DNA from: RGIG8709 sp045575975
GTDB lineage: Bacteria > Bacillota > Clostridia > Monoglobales > Monoglobaceae
Length of the DNA stretch: 64,000 bases
NCBI GenBank assembly: GCA_045575975.1
Contig: JAZNFO010000034.1
Location: 117,700-181,699 of the forward strand
Direction: 5' to 3'
Of the stretch, positions 17,761-27,466 are shown piece after piece. Each line of letters opens with the position of its first letter. The stretch's first letter is position 1. The translations under genes and the position numbers were made by a program. The notes under the pieces were generated by a model. That model worked only from the letters and a program-made list of their open reading frames with translations, ran no database searches and had not been told where the DNA came from.

Positions 17761-19671
17761 TTATTTTTTTACTTTTTTTATATAAACACCGCAAAGCTCG
17801 GGAAGGTCAAGATGAAGGGCATATTTATAATTTTTATTTTTAACAGGCTTTGCCTTTAAAACAGCTGTTTCTCTGCCTGCTCCGCCAAAAGATTTATCCT
17901 CAGTATCAAGAACAATTTTATATTCGCCTGACGATTTCACGGGAAGCTCGTATTCTTTAATATCTGCACCCGAAAAGTTAAAGAGGCAGATAGTGGAGTC
18001 CTTCCCGTTTTTTGTTATACGGCGAAGGGCAAAAATGCTTTTTTCCCAGTCTTTTTCGTTCAGCCAACTGAAGCCTTGCCAGCCTTCATCATTTTCAAAA
18101 AGAGCCTTGTCGGAAGCGTAGAATTTATTAAGGTCTTTTATGAAGTTTTGAATTCCTCTGTGAGTGTCATATCCCAAAAGGTGCCAGTCAAGACTGTCTT
18201 TAAAGTTCCATTCGGAAAACTGTCCAAGCTCGCCTCCCATAAACACAAGCTTTTTCCCCGGGTGGGAATACATATACGAATATAAAAGCTTAAGACTTTT
18301 AAATTTTTGTTCGTAAGTGCCGAACATTTTGTCGATAAGGGATTTCTTTCCGTAAACAACCTCGTCGTGAGATAGGGGCAGGATAAAATTTTCGCTGTAT
18401 GCATACATCATTGAAAAGGTGAGAATGTTGTGGTTTGAACCTCTGAAATAAGGGTCCATAGACATAAAGTTTAAAATGTCGTGCATCCAGCCCATATTCC
18501 ATTTGAAGTTAAAACCGAGACCGTCCATATAAACAGGTTTTGTAACATTAGGCCAGGCAGTTGATTCCTCTGCAATCATCATAATTCCTTTAAATTCTGA
18601 AAAAACTGCGGTGTTCAGTTTTTTAAGAAAGTCTATGGCATAAAGGTTTTCTTTTCCGCCGTATTTATTTGGAACCCAATCTCCTTCGCCGCGGTTGTAA
18701 TCAAGATAAAGCATACTGGAAACCGCATCAACCCTCAGCCCGTCAAAATGATATTCCGAAAGCCAGAACATAGCGTTTGAAATAAGAAAGGAGTGGATTT
18801 CGGTTTTACTCCAGTTAAAAACAAGAGTTCCCCATTCCTTGTGTTCACCAAGTCTTGTGTCAGGATGTTCAAAAAGACATTCTCCGTCGAAGCGTGCAAG
18901 TCCGTGGGCATCTTTTGGAAAATGGGCAGGAACCCAGTCCATAATAACCCCGATGCCTGTCAGGTGGCATCTGTCAACAAAGGCCTTTAATTCACGGGGC
19001 GTGCCAAATCTTGAATTTGCGGAAAAATAACCGGTCACCTGATAACCCCAGGAGCCGTCATAGGGGTATTCCGAAACAGGAAGAAGCTCTATATGGGTGT
19101 ATCCCATAGCTTTTATATAGGGTATAAGCTCATCTGCCATTTCGGTATAGGTATAAAAAGAGCCGTCCTCTTTCTTTTTCCAGGATGAAAAATGAAGCTC
19201 GTAAATAGAGGCGGGTTTTTTGAATATATCCTCGTTTTCTCTTTTTTTCATCCAGCTATCGTCTTCCCATTCATATGAAAGGTCACAGCAAATAGAAGCG
19301 GTTGCGGGACGAAGCTCGCTATAAAAAGCAAAAGGGTCTGCCTTATATAAGGTTTCGCCCATTTTTGTTTTTATGCAGAACTTGTATTTTTCCCCCTCGG
19401 TGATATTTGGAATAAACCGCCTCCATATGCCGAAATCGGGATAAAATATCATTTTGTCGGCGTCTTCTCTCCAGCCGTTTTTGTCGCAAACAACAGAGAC
19501 CTCTTCTGCATTCGGCGCCCACACAGAAAAAAGATATCCCGAAACCTTGCCGAAAGAGGTTTGGTGCGCTCCCAGAATGTTGTATGCTTTATAATTTTCC
19601 CCGATATTAAAAAGATACATAAGTTCGCTTGAAATAAGTTCGTTTTCAAAATTTTTTGTCCTTTGAGTCAT
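17761..19671 (-). CDS. glgB: 1,4-alpha-glucan branching enzyme
   Basis: A 636-residue GH13 enzyme that introduces alpha-1,6 branches in glycogen. An N-terminal CBM48-like domain (about 20-125, FSVWAPNAEEVSVV) precedes the catalytic barrel. DWVPAHFPKD, GLRVDAVSSMLY (nucleophile Asp), MMIAEEST (acid Glu) and LPLSHDEVV are all visible. It is the first gene of the operon, with GAGGAGGCATCTTT before the ATG. Length is normal. Confidence 0.96.
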   Translation of the reverse strand: MTQRTKNFENELISSELMYLFNIGENYKAYNILGAHQTSFGKVSGYLFSVWAPNAEEVSVVCDKNGWREDADKMIFYPDFGIWRRFIPNITEGEKYKFCIKTKMGETLYKADPFAFYSELRPATASICCDLSYEWEDDSWMKKRENEDIFKKPASIYELHFSSWKKKEDGSFYTYTEMADELIPYIKAMGYTHIELLPVSEYPYDGSWGYQVTGYFSANSRFGTPRELKAFVDRCHLTGIGVIMDWVPAHFPKDAHGLARFDGECLFEHPDTRLGEHKEWGTLVFNWSKTEIHSFLISNAMFWLSEYHFDGLRVDAVSSMLYLDYNRGEGDWVPNKYGGKENLYAIDFLKKLNTAVFSEFKGIMMIAEESTAWPNVTKPVYMDGLGFNFKWNMGWMHDILNFMSMDPYFRGSNHNILTFSMMYAYSENFILPLSHDEVVYGKKSLIDKMFGTYEQKFKSLKLLYSYMYSHPGKKLVFMGGELGQFSEWNFKDSLDWHLLGYDTHRGIQNFIKDLNKFYASDKALFENDEGWQGFSWLNEKDWEKSIFALRRITKNGKDSTICLFNFSGADIKEYELPVKSSGEYKIVLDTEDKSFGGAGRETAVLKAKPVKNKNYKYALHLDLPELCGVYIKKVKK

Positions 19672-19943
19672 AAAGATGCCTCCTCAAATATATAGGTGTA
19701 TAATATTTTATTTATAACAAAATGAAATTATTCATTTTTCATTAAAATATCCGCAGAAAAAGGAGGCAGGCGGATGTTTTTTGCCGGTTAAAAGAGATTT
19801 GAAGCTTTCAGCATTCCGGGGAGGAGTAAATTATAAATTATTTTCAAAATATCACCTCTAAAAACAATATTGTTGTTGAAATCGTAATGTGTTTTATGTT
19901 ATACTGAAAATATGAATTAAATCTGTTGAAAGGAGCGGAATAT
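19672..19943. promoter_or_regulatory. Divergent promoter region between glgB and addB
   Basis: A 272-bp AT-rich gap with no gene. A good promoter for addB is TTGAAA at 19876-19881 and TATACT at 19900-19905 with an 18-bp spacer. The middle has a purine-rich stretch containing two SD-like GGAGG sequences on the plus strand, but no long reading frame follows them. The glgB promoter must lie at the left side; I could not assign it confidently. Confidence 0.6.
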
Positions 19944-22900
19944 ATGTTAAATTTTGTGTGCGGAAGTGCAGGCACGGGGAAAAGCGAATATCTTTACAGC
20001 AAAGTGGCAGAAGATATAAGAAATGGTGATTTGTCATATATTTTGGTTCCTGAACAGTATTCTATGTCTCAGGAGGACGAATTATTAAAAAAACTGGGTT
20101 TTCAGGCTCAAAGGTATGCATCGGTTATAACTTTTTCAAGACTTTCCAATATGGTTATGTCAAAAATGGGACCCTTAAGAATGAAATATATTGACGGGGC
20201 AGGGAAGAATATGCTTGCCCTCCGCAGTCTTCGTATATTAGAAAAAGAGCTTAAAATTTTCGGGAAAAATGTGCATCAAAAAGGCTTTTCTTCAATTCTT
20301 GTTTCCATTTTTTCGGAATTTAAAAGATATGGAGTAACAGATGCTGCCCTTTCGGTTGCAATTGAAAAATGCGAAAAAAAGGAACTTTCGGATAAGCTTT
20401 CCGACCTGAAAATTTTATACAATAAATATAATGAGCTGTTAAATGAAAAAAATGCAGATGCGGAAGATAACCTTTCTATTATTATTCCAAAGCTTTCGGA
20501 ATGTGATTTTTTAAGGGGAAAACTATATATAAATCATTTCAAAAGCTTCACTCCTCTTGAATATGAGGCAATTTCTTATCTTATGAAAAAAATGGATGTA
20601 ACCGTTTTCTTTGTAACGGACAGTCTGGAGAGTAAAAATCAGGTGTTTAAAAGCGTCACCGCAAGCTTTAAAAAGCTTTCTGATATGGCAGAGTCTCTCG
20701 GAGAAAAACGAGGAGAAGATGTTTTACTTTCAGATGATAAGAAGTTTTCAGAAAACAAAGAGCTTTCATTTTTGAAAGAAAACTATATTTCTCTATGCCC
20801 GAAAACCTATGATGATGATGTGGAAAATATAAAGATATTAAGACCAAGAACCTATTATGATGAATGCACGGAATGTGCCCGTATGATTTTAAAGCTTATG
20901 AGAGAAAGAGGCTATAGGCAGGATGATTTTCTTGTGCTTCTTTCAAACGGAGAAAATTATGAAGATATTCTCCCTATAATTTTTGAGAAAAACGGCCTTG
21001 GATGTTTTATTGATAAAAAAAGTGTGTTTTGTCAGAAGCCATTTGCAAGATTTGTGCTTGCTGTTCTTGAAATTTTAGTTTACGGGTTTTCATATGAAAG
21101 AATTATGACATATCTCAGGTCGGGATTTTTTCCTGCAGAGAAAAGAGATGCTGACTTGTTTGAAAACTATCTTTTAGCCGCAGCCCCACCGTATGCCTAT
21201 CTCTTATCAAAAAGTGATTTTGTTTTTAATCCAGATGAGAATAAATTTGATATGGCAGAGATAAACAGAGCAAAGAGCAAAATTTTAAACCCTGTTATTG
21301 ACCTTTCAAAGGCTGTAAGGGGCAGAAAAACGGCAGAACAAATCTGTGATGCTTTTTATAAGTGGCTTAATAAAAATAATATAAAAGCCTTGTATGAAGA
21401 AAAAATTGAAGTGCTGAAGGGTGAAGGGAAAACTGCAGAGGCAAGAGAAGAAGAGTCAGTGTGGAACACCTTTTTGTCAGTTTTTGCACAGATAGAAGAA
21501 ACCTTTTTAGACACATTCCTGACATATCAGGAATTTTATGAACTTTTCTTTTCTGCCATATCGGATATAAAGCTTGGAAAAACCCCAAGCTATAAAAACA
21601 AGATAACCGTCAGCGAAACAAAAAGCTTCCGAAGCACGGATAAAAAAGTGGTTATTGTTCTTGGTGTCAGCGAGGGAGAGTTCCCCAAAGGTGTCCCCGG
21701 AGACGGAATTATAACAGACGGTGAGAGAGAATATCTTCTGGAAAACGGACTTGAACTTGCGGGAACTGCTCTTGATAAGCTTTATGATGAACAGTTTCTG
21801 GTTTATTCTGTTCTCACTGCACCAAAGGATATGCTTATTTTATCTTCCCCCGTTGCAAGTATGGAGGGGGGAGAAATTGCAAAAAGCGAGGCTTGTCTGA
21901 TTATTTCAAAAATCTTCCCGAAAATCAGGGAAGAATATCCTGATAATGAAAGAGAAGCTCAGGAAGATATGTTTTTTGAGGGAAGAGAGGTGGCGTTTGA
22001 AGAGCTTCAGGCAAGACTTTTTGAAGCTTTTGGAAACAAGGATGCCCTGCCGGATTTGTGGCGGGGGATATATGAATATTTCAGAGTTATACCCGGATAT
22101 AAGGAAAAGCTTGAAAAAACAGATATTATGATTGTCCGCACAGAGAAAGATGAGGGAATTTCAAAGGAATTGGCAGAGCTTCTGTATGGAAATCCTGTTA
22201 TGATGAGTGTTTCAAAGCTTGAAAAATATAACGGTTGTGCTTTTTCCTATTTTTTGAAATATGGGCTTTATGCGGAAGAAAGAAAAAAAGCAAAGCTAAA
22301 GTCAAATGATGTGGGTTCTTTGCTCCACGAGACTCTTTACACATATTTTTATGAGAAAAACAAGGAGGATGCAGATTATAAAAGCCTTTCAAGGCAGGAT
22401 GTGAAAAGGGAGATTTCCAGGATTGTTGAAGAGAGTGCAAGTGTTAAGGAAAATGCCCTTTATGAAAACTCCGCATATTACAAATACACAGTTTCGAGGC
22501 TTAAGGATATTGCAGCTGTAACAGCATGGAAAATCGTTAAGTTCTATGCCCAAAGCTCCTTCAGACCCTATGGCTTTGAAATAAAAATCGGGAAAGACGG
22601 AACCTTTCCCCCTTATGTGATAAAGCTTGCGGAGGGGGAGGCTCATCTTACGGGGTATATTGACAGAATGGATGTTTCAAAGATAGACGGAAAGAATTAT
22701 TTCAGTATTATAGATTATAAATCCTCCGAAAAAACGGTGGATAAGCTTCTTGCGGAAAAGGGTGTTAGGATTCAGCCCCTTCTTTATGCAGGAATTATAA
22801 AGGAAAACATAGAAAATTCTTCTCCATGTGCAATGCTTTATATGGAAATGGCAGACCCATTTGCGGATTATGATGAGAAAAAAGATGACGAGGGACACGA

Positions 22901-23204
22901 AAAAACAATCCTTGATGAGGTGAAAACAACAGGTCTGTTGCTGGGGGACGAAGCTGTGGCAAAAAATCTTGATGCAGAATTTGGGGTAAAGGGTGCGCTT
23001 CATTTTGTGCCAAATAATATATCTTCTCAGGTCAGTGAAGCGGAAATGGATTTAATGCTGGATGATGCAATAAAGATTGCAAAGGCAACCTCCCAGAAAA
23101 TTTCGGATGGGGAAATTGAAATTAATCCATTATATATAAAAAGTAAATTCGACCCCTGTCAGTATTGTGAATATGCATCGGTTTGTGAAAAACCTCTTGG
23201 GTAA
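19944..23204 (+). CDS. addB: ATP-dependent helicase/nuclease subunit B
   Basis: A 1086-residue subunit of the AddAB recombination nuclease. FVCGSAGTGKSEYL at the N-terminus is a Walker A box. The C-terminal nuclease domain (about 745-1086) contains SIIDYKSSEK and the cysteines expected to hold an iron-sulfur cluster: one in YNGCAFSYF and three in CQYCEYASVC near the end. The start at 19944 follows AAAGGAGCGGAATAT. The usual partner addA is not next to it: the following genes are perR and rubrerythrin. Confidence 0.9.
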   Translation: MLNFVCGSAGTGKSEYLYSKVAEDIRNGDLSYILVPEQYSMSQEDELLKKLGFQAQRYASVITFSRLSNMVMSKMGPLRMKYIDGAGKNMLALRSLRILEKELKIFGKNVHQKGFSSILVSIFSEFKRYGVTDAALSVAIEKCEKKELSDKLSDLKILYNKYNELLNEKNADAEDNLSIIIPKLSECDFLRGKLYINHFKSFTPLEYEAISYLMKKMDVTVFFVTDSLESKNQVFKSVTASFKKLSDMAESLGEKRGEDVLLSDDKKFSENKELSFLKENYISLCPKTYDDDVENIKILRPRTYYDECTECARMILKLMRERGYRQDDFLVLLSNGENYEDILPIIFEKNGLGCFIDKKSVFCQKPFARFVLAVLEILVYGFSYERIMTYLRSGFFPAEKRDADLFENYLLAAAPPYAYLLSKSDFVFNPDENKFDMAEINRAKSKILNPVIDLSKAVRGRKTAEQICDAFYKWLNKNNIKALYEEKIEVLKGEGKTAEAREEESVWNTFLSVFAQIEETFLDTFLTYQEFYELFFSAISDIKLGKTPSYKNKITVSETKSFRSTDKKVVIVLGVSEGEFPKGVPGDGIITDGEREYLLENGLELAGTALDKLYDEQFLVYSVLTAPKDMLILSSPVASMEGGEIAKSEACLIISKIFPKIREEYPDNEREAQEDMFFEGREVAFEELQARLFEAFGNKDALPDLWRGIYEYFRVIPGYKEKLEKTDIMIVRTEKDEGISKELAELLYGNPVMMSVSKLEKYNGCAFSYFLKYGLYAEERKKAKLKSNDVGSLLHETLYTYFYEKNKEDADYKSLSRQDVKREISRIVEESASVKENALYENSAYYKYTVSRLKDIAAVTAWKIVKFYAQSSFRPYGFEIKIGKDGTFPPYVIKLAEGEAHLTGYIDRMDVSKIDGKNYFSIIDYKSSEKTVDKLLAEKGVRIQPLLYAGIIKENIENSSPCAMLYMEMADPFADYDEKKDDEGHEKTILDEVKTTGLLLGDEAVAKNLDAEFGVKGALHFVPNNISSQVSEAEMDLMLDDAIKIAKATSQKISDGEIEINPLYIKSKFDPCQYCEYASVCEKPLG

Positions 23205-23220
23205 GGAGAATAATATAGAA

Positions 23221-23253
23221 GAAAAATCGTGATTATGCGGTTTTTCTTTTTTT
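23221..23253 (+). terminator. Terminator after addB
   Basis: GAAAAATCG pairs with CGGTTTTTC (one G-T pair) around TGATTATG, followed by a T-rich run. It separates addB from perR. Confidence 0.8.
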
Positions 23254-23274
23254 GGGAAAATTTTAAAAATAGTA

Positions 23275-23334
23275 TTGACAAATGGTTTTTTATGTGTTAT
23301 ATTAAAATTACAATAAATAGTAATGATTACTATT
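23275..23334 (+). promoter_or_regulatory. perR promoter with a perfect 19-bp palindromic box
   Basis: TTGACA at 23275-23280 and TATATT at 23298-23303, spacer 17 bp. Immediately downstream, 23316-23334 is a perfect inverted repeat, AATAGTAAT-G-ATTACTATT. This resembles PerR/Fur-type boxes and sits where bound repressor would block transcription, so perR is probably autoregulated together with the downstream rubrerythrin. Confidence 0.8.
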
Positions 23335-23355
23335 ATCGATTAGGAAGTGCATAAA

Positions 23356-23736
23356 ATGACCAGAAGAAAAAGTAAGCAAAGAGATGCAATATTAGAGGTC
23401 TTAAGAGGAGTAAAAACTCATCCCGATGCTGACTGGATATATGAAAAGGTCAGAGAAACTATTCCGAATATAAGTCTTGGTACGGTATACAGAAACCTTG
23501 CAATGCTGGAATATGACGGAGAGATTTTAAAGCTTGACACAAGTATGGGCACATCTCATTATGACGGAAATATATATCCTCATTCTCATATAGTATGCAG
23601 AGAATGCGGAAGAATTGATGACCTGGATGATTGTGTTCCTGAACTTCTTGTAAACTACGGAAAAGAACGGTACAGAGGACAGATTGAAACCTTAAGCCTT
23701 GTGTATTTTGGCAGATGCGAAGAATGTGCCGGTTAA
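23356..23736 (+). CDS. perR: PerR-type Fur-family peroxide-responsive repressor
   Basis: A 126-residue metalloregulator. The N-terminal winged helix spans about residues 8-75 (ISLGTVYRNLAMLEYDGEI). The sensing region has HYDGN and HSHIVCREC, and the C-terminal CEEC gives the second half of a structural Cys4 zinc site. The start at 23356 follows TAGGAAGTGCATAAA. The rubrerythrin gene downstream makes PerR more likely than Fur or Zur. Confidence 0.85.
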   Translation: MTRRKSKQRDAILEVLRGVKTHPDADWIYEKVRETIPNISLGTVYRNLAMLEYDGEILKLDTSMGTSHYDGNIYPHSHIVCRECGRIDDLDDCVPELLVNYGKERYRGQIETLSLVYFGRCEECAG

Positions 23737-23781
23737 ATAAGTAAAAAATAAAGTTTATATAAAATTTGGAGGAAATTAATT

Positions 23782-24369
23782 ATGAAAAAATTTGTATGTT
23801 CAGTATGCGGTTATGTTCACGAGGGAGAAAGTGCACCTGAAAAGTGCCCGGTATGTAAGGTTCCCGCAGAAAAATTCAAAGAAATGGAAGAGGGAGCAGC
23901 TCTTGCTGCAGAACATGAATATGGTGTTTATGCAAAAACCGTAAAAAACAATCCTGATATTTCAGAAGAGGATAAAAAATATATATTTGAACAGCTTATG
24001 GCAAACTTCAACGGAGAATGTGCAGAGGTTGGAATGTATCTCTGTATGGCAAGAATTGCTCACAGAGAGGGTTATCCTGAAATCGGACTTTATTGGGAAA
24101 AGGCTGCTTTCGAAGAAGCAGAACACGCTGCAAAATTTGCAGAGCTTTTAGGTGAAGATTTAGAACCAAATATGAAAGCAACCACAAAGGATAACTTAAA
24201 GTGGAGAGTTGACTGTGAATATGGTGCAACTCAGGGTAAGTTTGACCTTGCAGTATGTGCAAAGAAGAACGGACTTGATGCAATCCACGACACAGTTCAC
24301 GAAATGGCAAGAGACGAAGCTCGGCACGGTAAGGGATTGGAAGGTCTTTTGAAGAGATACTTCAACTAA
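23782..24369 (+). CDS. rbr: Rubrerythrin with N-terminal rubredoxin domain (reverse rubrerythrin)
   Basis: A 195-residue peroxide-scavenging protein. Two CxxC pairs at the N-terminus (CSVCGYVHEG and CPVCKVP) form a rubredoxin-like iron site. The remaining four-helix domain has diiron ligands in GECAEVGMYL, FEEAEHAAKF and DEARHGKG. Classical rubrerythrins have the domains in the opposite order; this one is of the reverse type common in anaerobes. It follows perR by 45 bp with TTGGAGG before the ATG. Confidence 0.93.
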   Translation: MKKFVCSVCGYVHEGESAPEKCPVCKVPAEKFKEMEEGAALAAEHEYGVYAKTVKNNPDISEEDKKYIFEQLMANFNGECAEVGMYLCMARIAHREGYPEIGLYWEKAAFEEAEHAAKFAELLGEDLEPNMKATTKDNLKWRVDCEYGATQGKFDLAVCAKKNGLDAIHDTVHEMARDEARHGKGLEGLLKRYFN

Positions 24370-24398
24370 TCTAAACCCTTGAAATAACAATGAATTGG

Positions 24399-24441
24399 AA
24401 ACCCCTTGACAATAGGTAATACCTACTGTTGAGGGGTTTTG
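24399..24441 (+). terminator. Terminator after rubrerythrin
   Basis: A long stem beginning AAACCCC and ending GGGGTTTT, with the loop near 24417-24420. It closes the perR-rbr unit and marks the last clearly chromosomal feature before the integrase. Confidence 0.8.
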
Positions 24442-24649
24442 GCATTCCTATTTTTTAAATTATCGATGCCACATTGCTCGAAGTGTTGAAATCTCAACCA
24501 ACATTCAATTTTGTATTTGAAGTTGGCATTAATATGGCATTTTCAGAACAAAAAATAAGTGGACTGGCATCGCTGATGCCAGTCCAACTCTGCAAACCCT
24601 TGTCCCATAAGGGTTTGTGGCACATTGATGACTTAAAAATATACTGAAT
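24442..24649. other. Integrase-proximal non-coding region with two hairpins, candidate attachment end
   Basis: No gene. A perfect stem GGACTGGCATC/GATGCCAGTCC lies at 24561-24585. A second stem CAAACCCTT/AAGGGTTTG lies at 24593-24617, where a terminator for the minus-strand integrase is expected. Short repeats containing TGCCACATTG and TGGCACATTG lie at about 24467 and 24617. Attachment sites are usually found at this side of such integrases, but I found no matching copy at the other end of the window. Confidence 0.45.
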
Positions 24650-25933
24650 TTACAGCAATTTCAAAGCATCTTTTAATTTCTCGTCAGCTATCTCATTGTT
24701 ACCGAAATAGTACTTTGAAGTTGTTGAAATTTTCTTATGTCCTAACCTATGTTGCAGTTTTGGAATGGGTGTATTACAGGCTGCTAAAAAAGATGCATGT
24801 GTATGTCTTAAATTATGAAATTTAAAGTGAATACCTAATTCGGCTTCAATTTTTGTCGCCCAGGATTTCATGCTGTCAGTTGTAAGTAGCTGACCATTGC
24901 GTTGCCTGTTTATAAAGTCACCACCAACTAAATCATCATCTTGATTTTTCTTCATACGAACTTTAACCACTTCGGTATTTCTATAAGATGTCCCGTAGTA
25001 TTTTTTGTTTTCCTCTTGTTCCTTTTTTAATTTTTTCAAATGCTCATATAATTTATCAGGGATTTCGATAGTTCTTTTTGCAGCTAATGTTTTTACAGGA
25101 GCAATAACACGGTGTGGAGATTGCATCAGAAGCTGACGTTGTATGGTGATAGTATGGTCTTTCCAGCTTATATCGGACCATCTGATTCCGAATGCTTCAC
25201 TAATACGTACTCCCAAAAAATATCCCAAGAGAAATGCTGTGTACAAATTAGTAGGCTTTAATCTGTTTGCCATACGTTCTATTTCATCTTGGGTGTATGT
25301 TTCAACATTTTCTTCATCTTCATCTTCTTGTTCTTTTTTAGGCATTTCCAATCTAATCTTTTTATCTTCACACATAATGCAATATGTATCTCTACTGATC
25401 CAAAACATACGACGAGCATACCCCCAAAGTAAGTAGAAAAGCTTTAGGAATCCCTCTACATAACTATATGCATACGCCTCTTCAAAATTATTATATGGAG
25501 AACCTTTGTGATACAACTGAATTAGGTAATTTTTAAGTTCGCCAACACCTATGCTAACTAATGGTCTATCTCCAAAAGTCGGTTCAATATGATTCTTCCA
25601 TATGCTGTGCTGTTTTTTCAAAGTACCTTCTCTTTTTTCAGTAGAACCAAATTCCATATAATGTTCATAAACTTCTCTTAGAGTTATGTTGGTATCTACA
25701 TCAGGTTTCTTTGTTTTGTTAGCTTTATGTTCTAAAACAAATCTTGCACGAGCTTCTTTGGCTTCAGTTTTAGTTAGATATCCTTTTTTTCGGGTATCCT
25801 TGCCATCGCGCACAGCCCTAAATCCCCAAGTTTTACTTTTTGAATCATAAAATACACCTTCGCCGGAGTTATCTGATGTCTTCTTAGCAGGTTTAGCCGC
25901 CTTATTTGCTAAAAACTTCTCCTTATTCAACAT
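24650..25933 (-). CDS. int: Tyrosine recombinase/phage-type integrase
   Basis: A 427-residue site-specific integrase. An N-terminal AP2-like arm-binding segment (about 28-70, GVFYDSKSKTWGFRAVRDG) and a core-binding domain (about 85-200) precede the catalytic domain. The latter shows LGVRISEAFGIRW (Arg), HNLRHTHAS (His-x-x-Arg), HRLGHKKISTT and a Tyr in SKYYF. The ATG at 25933 follows GGGAGGTGATAATT. It points towards the chromosomal genes, the usual orientation at the end of an integrated element. There is a long acidic insert, KKEQEDEDEENVE, in the middle. Confidence 0.92.
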   Translation of the reverse strand: MLNKEKFLANKAAKPAKKTSDNSGEGVFYDSKSKTWGFRAVRDGKDTRKKGYLTKTEAKEARARFVLEHKANKTKKPDVDTNITLREVYEHYMEFGSTEKREGTLKKQHSIWKNHIEPTFGDRPLVSIGVGELKNYLIQLYHKGSPYNNFEEAYAYSYVEGFLKLFYLLWGYARRMFWISRDTYCIMCEDKKIRLEMPKKEQEDEDEENVETYTQDEIERMANRLKPTNLYTAFLLGYFLGVRISEAFGIRWSDISWKDHTITIQRQLLMQSPHRVIAPVKTLAAKRTIEIPDKLYEHLKKLKKEQEENKKYYGTSYRNTEVVKVRMKKNQDDDLVGGDFINRQRNGQLLTTDSMKSWATKIEAELGIHFKFHNLRHTHASFLAACNTPIPKLQHRLGHKKISTTSKYYFGNNEIADEKLKDALKLL

Positions 25934-26146
25934 AATTATCACCTCCCACAGACACATTTTCTCTCATACAGTATACCGTATTTTCTATAAGATATCCGCA
26001 TGTAAAATAACTAAAATTTATACTTTTTTTCACAACTAAATTCCTCCTATATTTTTATATTCAGGGCACCGGTACTTACCAGGGTCTTTGTTGTTTCTGC
26101 TGTTGTTAACTATCATCATACATTTACACTTTTTTTAACACAAGCA

Positions 26147-26554
26147 TTAACCATCACTTTTATCTATAGTTCTCTTTGACTGTTCAGCAACATATTCATC
26201 ATAAGATGGTGGCAATGAGCCAAAAACAGCAATAATCTTTTGGCTTTTCTCATCCCATAAAGTCAAATATGATTTATCTGCGTCTATATCATCCGCCTGT
26301 AACATTTTTATGAAATTGATTTTTTCATTTTCATTAGGTGGCTTATGCATACCAAATATTTCAGCAATTCCACTCTTGTATGTTACATGTGCAACTCCAT
26401 AGCCTTGCGTTTCCTTCTCAAAATCAACATCTTTATAATAACTCCATCCGCATCTCTCACAGCAAGCGGTCATATGTCCTCTTCTGTAATAAGAATCTAC
26501 AATACAAACTCCATCACATTGAGGGCATTTATCTGCATATATAACACTAGCCAT
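26147..26554 (-). CDS. Hypothetical protein with N-terminal zinc ribbon
   Basis: A 135-residue protein of no family I recognise. Residues 10-13 (CPQC) and 32-35 (CERC, preceded by another Cys) look like a zinc ribbon. The rest has no membrane segment. It lies two bases behind the preceding gene of the minus-strand operon, with AAGGATGGTGA as ribosome-binding site. The short N-terminal zinc ribbon suggests nucleic-acid or protein binding, without a specific assignment. Confidence 0.6.
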   Translation of the reverse strand: MASVIYADKCPQCDGVCIVDSYYRRGHMTACCERCGWSYYKDVDFEKETQGYGVAHVTYKSGIAEIFGMHKPPNENEKINFIKMLQADDIDADKSYLTLWDEKSQKIIAVFGSLPPSYDEYVAEQSKRTIDKSDG

Positions 26555-26556
26555 TA

Positions 26557-27006
26557 TTATTCACCATCCTTATCTATTATCAAATAATTTTCTAACTCTT
26601 CCAAAAACTCTTCAAACGAGATGAACTCAAGTTTGGTTATATTATCAACCGCATCTTCTTCAATGTACTTCTTAAATTCTTCTTCCGTCTCGAAGGCATC
26701 CCTATATTCACCAACATACAATGGCTGGCCGGTTTTCTTCAAGAGATGTATTTTTCTAGACATATATACTTCTCTGGGTAATCCTGTTTCATAGTCCCAA
26801 GGCAGATTGTAATAATGAAAAATTTCACTATCTTCATTTATGCAAAGCATGCTAACAAGAGAACCAAATTTCTCACTCTGATCATATCTGCTGATACCAT
26901 CTCCGTTAGAACCATACCATCTTTTTTCGGTCTCTTTAACAGCTTCATCGTAGATTTTCTTCAATTCTCCCATACTATAACCTTTTACAACTTCTGATTT
27001 TTTCAT
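26557..27006 (-). CDS. Hypothetical protein, accessory operon
   Basis: A 149-residue soluble, acidic protein, not recognised. A coiled N-terminus (GELKKIYDEAVKETEKRW) and an acidic C-terminus (FEEFLEELENYLIIDKDGE) are visible. AGGAGGAATTTAATT precedes the ATG, a strong site repeated in front of several genes of this operon. Its function is unknown. Confidence 0.6.
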   Translation of the reverse strand: MKKSEVVKGYSMGELKKIYDEAVKETEKRWYGSNGDGISRYDQSEKFGSLVSMLCINEDSEIFHYYNLPWDYETGLPREVYMSRKIHLLKKTGQPLYVGEYRDAFETEEEFKKYIEEDAVDNITKLEFISFEEFLEELENYLIIDKDGE

Positions 27007-27019
27007 AATTAAATTCCTC

Positions 27020-27466
27020 CTATAACTTTGAAATATAACTCTCTTTAATAAAATGCTCTGAAGGTACTTCTACAATAGAAATAAATTCATTTTCCTGAAG
27101 ATTTCCTATATCTTTTTGGTCTATATCTTTTGTAAACTTGTGCATATCATCAATGTATTCGCAAAACACACAAGACCAAGATGTATAATCTGGTGCAAAC
27201 ACATTATTCATATGCTCCTCAAGGCAATCGTCACTTTGGTATGGATGGCGTTCGCCACCCCACCAAACGAAGTAAGTACCTTTCGGAAAATAAAATTCAC
27301 ATTCACCCTTGAAAATGTCACGGATTCCTATTGGTTTCTTCAACTTGCCGATTGCATATATGCCCACATAATCTTCAAATTCGGGCTTTGCAGAGTTAAG
27401 CACCCTACAAAGCTTTTTAAGCTCTTTTTTATTATCACAAAATAGCATACTTTCCTGATATCCCAT
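27020..27466 (-). CDS. Hypothetical protein, accessory operon
   Basis: A 148-residue soluble protein, not recognised. It contains aromatic-rich stretches such as FYFPKGTYFVWWGGERHPY. Its ATG follows the stop of the upstream YkgJ-like gene directly, and the ribosome-binding site GAGGAGGAAG lies inside the end of that gene, so the two are translationally coupled. Confidence 0.6.
   Translation of the reverse strand: MGYQESMLFCDNKKELKKLCRVLNSAKPEFEDYVGIYAIGKLKKPIGIRDIFKGECEFYFPKGTYFVWWGGERHPYQSDDCLEEHMNNVFAPDYTSWSCVFCEYIDDMHKFTKDIDQKDIGNLQENEFISIVEVPSEHFIKESYISKL

Noticed and set aside
23316..23334. Palindromic box as a Zur or Fur iron box
   Set aside because: The neighbouring rubrerythrin and the regulator's motifs favour a peroxide regulon; Fur-type iron control is not supported by any iron-uptake gene nearby.
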